Assembly: GCF_014268495.2 (NCBI RefSeq)
Contig: NZ_CP077087.1
Span: forward strand, 5,716,501-5,780,500
Reading direction: 5' to 3'
DNA from: Pseudomonas monsensis
GTDB taxonomy: Bacteria; Pseudomonadota; Gammaproteobacteria; Pseudomonadales; Pseudomonadaceae
DNA length: 64,000 bases
Part shown: in pieces, positions 61,026 to 64,000 of the stretch
Layout: the number at the start of each line of letters is the position of its first letter
How positions within the stretch are numbered: position 1 is the first letter of the stretch
Notes under the pieces: generated by a model
Database searches by the model: none
Seen by the model: only the letters and a program-made list of their open reading frames with translations
What the model was told of the DNA's origin: nothing
Translations under genes and position numbers: made by a program

Positions 61026-61580
61026 ATGAACCGCACCGGCCGCACCCTTGCCTTGGGCTGCCTGTTGCTCCTTCAGCCCCTGCTCGCGCATGCACAAGCA
61101 GGCGGCAACTCGTTGTTGATCCCGGCGATGGGTCGTTGCACCCTCAATACTCAGCCGCAAGACGTCACGCAGGCACTGGCCGCCTGCCAGAAAGCGGCGG
61201 ACGAAGGGGATGCGCAAGCGCAATACGAGTTGGGTGAGTTCTACTACGACGGCAAGAATGCGCCGCGCGACCTCAATCAAGCCTTGAGCTACTTCGAGAA
61301 AGCCTCGCTGCAAGGCCACGCTCAGGCGCAGTTCAAGCTCGGCACCATGTTCTTCCACGGCGAAGGCGTGCAGGCCAACAACATTCAGGCGTACATCGTG
61401 CTGAAGATGGCGGCGGTCAACGGCGCCGAAGATGCGCTGGACACGGCCGACGAAGTCTCGGAAAAAATGTCCCGCGAGGACCTCGAAACCGCGACCCAGG
61501 TGCTCGGGCAAATTTTCCGTAAATACCTGATGGAACTGCAGAGCGCCGATGGGCGTACGCCTTTCTCGCCATTGCCTTGA
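61026..61580 (+). CDS. secreted Sel1-like repeat protein
   Basis: 184 residues. Signal peptide ends PLLAHAQA-GG. Two or three Sel1/TPR-like units: KAADEGDAQAQYELGEFYYDGKNAPRDLNQALSYFEKASLQGHAQAQFKLGTMFFHGEGVQANNIQAYIVLKMAAVNG. Probably a periplasmic protein-binding scaffold. Corresponds in position to the hypothetical gene between hemL and miaB in P. aeruginosa. Start at 61026 gives the signal peptide; the longer frame does not. Confidence 0.85.
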   Translation: MNRTGRTLALGCLLLLQPLLAHAQAGGNSLLIPAMGRCTLNTQPQDVTQALAACQKAADEGDAQAQYELGEFYYDGKNAPRDLNQALSYFEKASLQGHAQAQFKLGTMFFHGEGVQANNIQAYIVLKMAAVNGAEDALDTADEVSEKMSREDLETATQVLGQIFRKYLMELQSADGRTPFSPLP

Positions 61581-61596
61581 TCGTGTGGTGATTAGC

Positions 61597-61729
61597 TGTG
61601 GCGAGGGGATTTATCCCCGATGGGTTGCGAAGCAGCCCCAAACCCTGCAATCCGGCTCTGTCTGACACACTTTGCTGAATGGACTTGCGACTGCTTCGCA
61701 GCCGAACGGGGATAAATCCCCTCGCCACA
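61597..61729. repeat. inverted repeat, TGTGGCGAGGGGATTTATCCCC family
   Basis: Arms TGTGGCGAGGGGATTTATCCCC at 61597-61618 and its exact complement at 61708-61729. Same family as at 23446. The arms also share internal CGAAGCAG/CTGCTTCG pairing. Between convergent genes. Confidence 0.9.
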
Positions 61730-61754
61730 AATCATTTCAAATCCAGATCCGGTT

Positions 61755-62084
61755 TTACTTCTCAGGCATCGGCATCGGGAACGGCATCACATTGCCGACC
61801 GCGCCACGGGCTTCGCTGATTTTCGGGGTGCCCAGACGTTCCACCTCGTCGATGCGCACAATCGAATGCATCGGCACAAAACTGCGCACTACGCCTTCGA
61901 ACTGCGCCTTGAGCTTCTCTTCGCTCGGATCGACGACCACTTGCGTGCGCTCGCCAAAGACGAACTCTTCCACTTCCAGAAAACCCCACAGATCACTTTG
62001 ATAGATCTGCTTGGCGTACATTTCGAACACCTGGCCCTGGTTGAGGAAAATCACCTTATAGATTGGAGCTTCGCGTTTGGTCAT
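61755..62084 (-). CDS. DUF1820-family protein
   Basis: 109 residues, cytosolic. PIYKVIFLNQGQVFEMYAKQIYQSDLWGFLEVEEFVFGERTQVVVDPSEEKLKAQFEGV with SIVRIDEVERLGTPKI is the DUF1820 pattern. ATG at 62084 is chosen; the longer frame runs through the miaB promoter. Function unknown. Divergent from miaB, as at the P. aeruginosa locus. Confidence 0.88.
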   Translation of the reverse strand: MTKREAPIYKVIFLNQGQVFEMYAKQIYQSDLWGFLEVEEFVFGERTQVVVDPSEEKLKAQFEGVVRSFVPMHSIVRIDEVERLGTPKISEARGAVGNVMPFPMPMPEK

Positions 62085-62176
62085 GGCGGGGGGATAACAT
62101 CGGGGATAAAAATGAGGGCGCAAACTATAGCATAGCCACCGGACGCGCAGCGGTAGGAACCTGAGGGCTTGTTCCC

Positions 62177-62182
62177 TATAAT
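62177..62182 (+). promoter_or_regulatory. -10 element of miaB
   Basis: TATAAT 36 bp before the miaB ATG. The -35 is not recognisable. Confidence 0.5.
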
Positions 62183-62217
62183 GCGCGGTTCTTTGAATCA
62201 CGTGACGACCCTACTCC

Positions 62218-63546
62218 ATGGCCAAGAAGCTTTACATCGAAACCCACGGTTGCCAGATGAACGAGTACGACAGCTCGCGCATGGTCGATCTGCTGGGCGA
62301 ACACCAGGCCCTGGAAGTCACCGCGCGTGCCGAAGACGCCGACGTGATTCTGCTCAACACCTGCTCGATCCGCGAACGCGCCCAGGATCGGGTGTACTCG
62401 CAACTCGGCCGCTGGCGCGAACTGAAGCTGGCCAACCCGGACATGGTGATCGCCGTCGGCGGTTGCGTGGCCAGCCAGGAAGGCGCGGCGATCCGTGATC
62501 GCGCCCCTTACGTCGACGTGGTGTTCGGCCCGCAGACCCTGCACCGTCTGCCGGAAATGATCGACGCCGCGCGCAGCAGCAAGTTGCCGCAAGTCGACGT
62601 CTCGTTCCCGGAGATCGAAAAATTCGACCACCTGCCCGAGCCGCGCATTGACGGCCCGAGCGCCTACGTGTCGATCATGGAAGGCTGCAGCAAGTACTGC
62701 ACGTTCTGCGTGGTGCCTTACACCCGTGGCGAAGAAGTCAGCCGGCCGTTCGACGATGTGATCGCCGAGATCATCCACCTCGCCGAAAATGGCGTGCGGG
62801 AAGTGACCCTGCTCGGGCAGAACGTCAACGGCTATCGCGGCCTGACCCATGACGGGCGCCTGGCCGATCTGGCGGAATTGATCCGTGTAGTCGCCGCCGT
62901 CGATGGCATCGACCGCATCCGCTACACCACTTCACACCCGCTGGAGTTCTCCGACAGCCTGATCCAGGCCCACGCCGAAGTGCCGGAACTGGTCAAACAC
63001 CTGCACTTGCCGGTGCAATCGGGTTCGGACCGGATTCTCGCGGCAATGAAGCGCAACCACACCGCGCTGGAATACAAGTCCAAGCTGCGCAAACTGCGCG
63101 CCGCCGTGCCGGGCATCTGCATCAGTTCGGACTTTATCGTCGGTTTCCCCGGCGAAACCGAGAAAGATTTCGAACAGACGATGAAGCTGATTGCCGATGT
63201 CGGCTTCGACTTCTCCTACTCGTTCGTCTACAGCCAGCGCCCGGGCACTCCGGCAGCCGATCTGGCCGATGACACCCCGGAAGAGCTGAAGAAAGAACGC
63301 CTGAACGCCTTGCAGCACCGCCTGAATCAGCAAGGCTTCGAGATCAGCCGACAAATGGTCGGTTCGATCCAGCGCATTCTCGTGACCGACTATTCGAAGA
63401 AAGACCCTGGCGAGCTGCAAGGGCGCACCGAGAATAATCGAATCGTCAACTTCCGCTGCGACAATCCGACCCTGATCGGGCAGTTTGCCGATGTGCACAT
63501 CGACGCGGCACAACCGCACTCGCTGCGCGGCTCGCTGATCCAGTAA
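62218..63546 (+). CDS. miaB: tRNA-2-methylthio-N6-dimethylallyladenosine synthase
   Basis: 442 residues. Radical-SAM methylthiotransferase. N-terminal domain with three cluster cysteines (THGCQMNEYDS, LLNTCSIRERA, VGGCVASQEG), radical-SAM motif C-x3-C-x2-C in GCSKYCTFCVVPYTRG, and C-terminal TRAM domain (ILVTDYSKKDPGELQGRTENNRIVNF). Modifies i6A37 in tRNAs reading UNN codons. Length fits (about 446-474). Confidence 0.96.
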   Translation: MAKKLYIETHGCQMNEYDSSRMVDLLGEHQALEVTARAEDADVILLNTCSIRERAQDRVYSQLGRWRELKLANPDMVIAVGGCVASQEGAAIRDRAPYVDVVFGPQTLHRLPEMIDAARSSKLPQVDVSFPEIEKFDHLPEPRIDGPSAYVSIMEGCSKYCTFCVVPYTRGEEVSRPFDDVIAEIIHLAENGVREVTLLGQNVNGYRGLTHDGRLADLAELIRVVAAVDGIDRIRYTTSHPLEFSDSLIQAHAEVPELVKHLHLPVQSGSDRILAAMKRNHTALEYKSKLRKLRAAVPGICISSDFIVGFPGETEKDFEQTMKLIADVGFDFSYSFVYSQRPGTPAADLADDTPEELKKERLNALQHRLNQQGFEISRQMVGSIQRILVTDYSKKDPGELQGRTENNRIVNFRCDNPTLIGQFADVHIDAAQPHSLRGSLIQ

Positions 63547-63571
63547 AAAAATATCAGGAACACAGAGAATC

Positions 63572-63663
63572 CTGTGGGAGCTGGCTTGCCAGCGATAAGG
63601 CCATCAGCCCCGACAAATATGTCGCCTGTTGCACCGCTATCGCTGGCAAGCCAGCTCCCACAG
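63572..63663. repeat. REPIN, GTGGGAGCTGGCTTGCCAGC family
   Basis: Perfect 26-bp arms (63572-63597 and 63638-63663). Same family as at 53544. It lies between miaB and phoH, two genes of the same strand. Confidence 0.92.
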
Positions 63664-63775
63664 TGGACTGCACTGTTACTGAGATTGTGCTCATCAATTT
63701 AAGAGCTTTCGCACCCAGGCCTCTGGCGTTATCCTTGATTTCATCTTAATTGCCCCAGGGCGGCTAAATACGACC

Positions 63776-64000
63776 TTGAACGCACCCATAGAACCACATC
63801 GCTTTATCCTCGAGCCCTTTGAGGCTCGCCGCTTCGCCAATCTGTGCGGGCAATTCGACGAGCATTTGCGCTTGATCGAACAGCGCCTGGCCATCGAGAT
63901 CCGCAACCGCGGAAACCAGTTCGAACTGATCGGCGACCCCAAGCACACCACGTCTGCGGAAAATCTGCTGCGCCGCCTGTACCGGGAAACCAAGGGTACA
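63776..64000 (+). CDS. PhoH-family ATPase, N-terminal part (3' end outside window)
   Basis: Frame from TTG at 63776: NAPIEPHRFILEPFEARRFANLCGQFDEHLRLIEQRLAIEIRNRGNQFELIG, the start of the PhoH/YbeZ protein that follows miaB in gammaproteobacteria. The P-loop lies beyond the window. TTG is chosen because the family's sequence begins there; no ATG is available and the upstream Shine-Dalgarno is weak. Confidence 0.8.
   Translation, partial: MNAPIEPHRFILEPFEARRFANLCGQFDEHLRLIEQRLAIEIRNRGNQFELIGDPKHTTSAENLLRRLYRETKGT

Overview
The window looks like a chromosomal segment of the Pseudomonas fluorescens group. The right end (amn, acyl-CoA dehydrogenase, ladS-type kinase, thiD, thiE, hemL, Sel1 protein, DUF1820 protein, miaB, phoH) follows the order I know from P. 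aeruginosa around PA3970-PA3981. The intergenic spaces carry the inverted repeats typical of this group (arms such as GGAGCGAGCCTGCTCGCGAT or GTGGGAGCTGGCTTGCCAGC). I see no rRNA, tRNA, prophage, insertion sequence or CRISPR array.

Layout. 1-4.0 kb: end of an MFS exporter, a DJ-1-like protein, a small secreted DUF4879-type protein, a purine permease overlapping trmA. 4.1-10 kb: a quinate/shikimate catabolic island: type II dehydroquinase, a shikimate/quinate dehydrogenase, a TetR regulator, a QuiC1-type dehydroshikimate dehydratase fused to an HPPD-like domain, and an MFS carrier. Together these would import quinate/shikimate/dehydroshikimate and turn them into protocatechuate. Both promoter regions carry a 15-bp box matching the known PcaR box (one exact, one with two mismatches) plus a second shared 17-bp motif. 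10-31 kb: ordinary chromosome (EamA carriers with IclR or Lrp regulators, YpfJ-type metalloprotein, TesB, histone-deacetylase-like protein, HI0933-type flavoprotein, RhlE-type helicase, exonuclease and NYN protein, DUF2076 protein, YciC-type protein, EEP hydrolase, glycosyltransferase-like protein, a NitT/TauT-type ABC importer). 30.3-33.0 kb: KauB/PuuC-type aldehyde dehydrogenase with a divergent LysR regulator.

The most interesting region is 33.0-43.7 kb. An HxlR regulator faces an MFS exporter. Then come, all on one strand and closely packed, a plant-type 2Fe-2S ferredoxin, a haem-oxygenase-like di-iron oxidase candidate, three different ATP-grasp ligases, an EamA exporter, a twin-arginine-exported PLP enzyme resembling PvdN, and a second MFS carrier. 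No NRPS, PKS or carrier protein is present. I read it as a small-molecule pathway that builds amide bonds with ATP-grasp ligases, performs one ferredoxin-driven oxidation, exports the product and finishes it in the periplasm. I cannot match it to a described system.

43.7-51.9 kb: hrpB, a lipoprotein, a cation-efflux protein whose C-terminus is encoded by an intergenic repeat, a DUF6515-type protein preceded on its own strand by a structured leader or small RNA with a clear terminator, an Lrp regulator, a nine-copy array of a 135-bp repeat, a DUF2788 protein and rluE. 52-64 kb: amn, AidB-type dehydrogenase, ladS, thiD-thiE-hemL, a Sel1 protein, DUF1820, miaB and the start of phoH.
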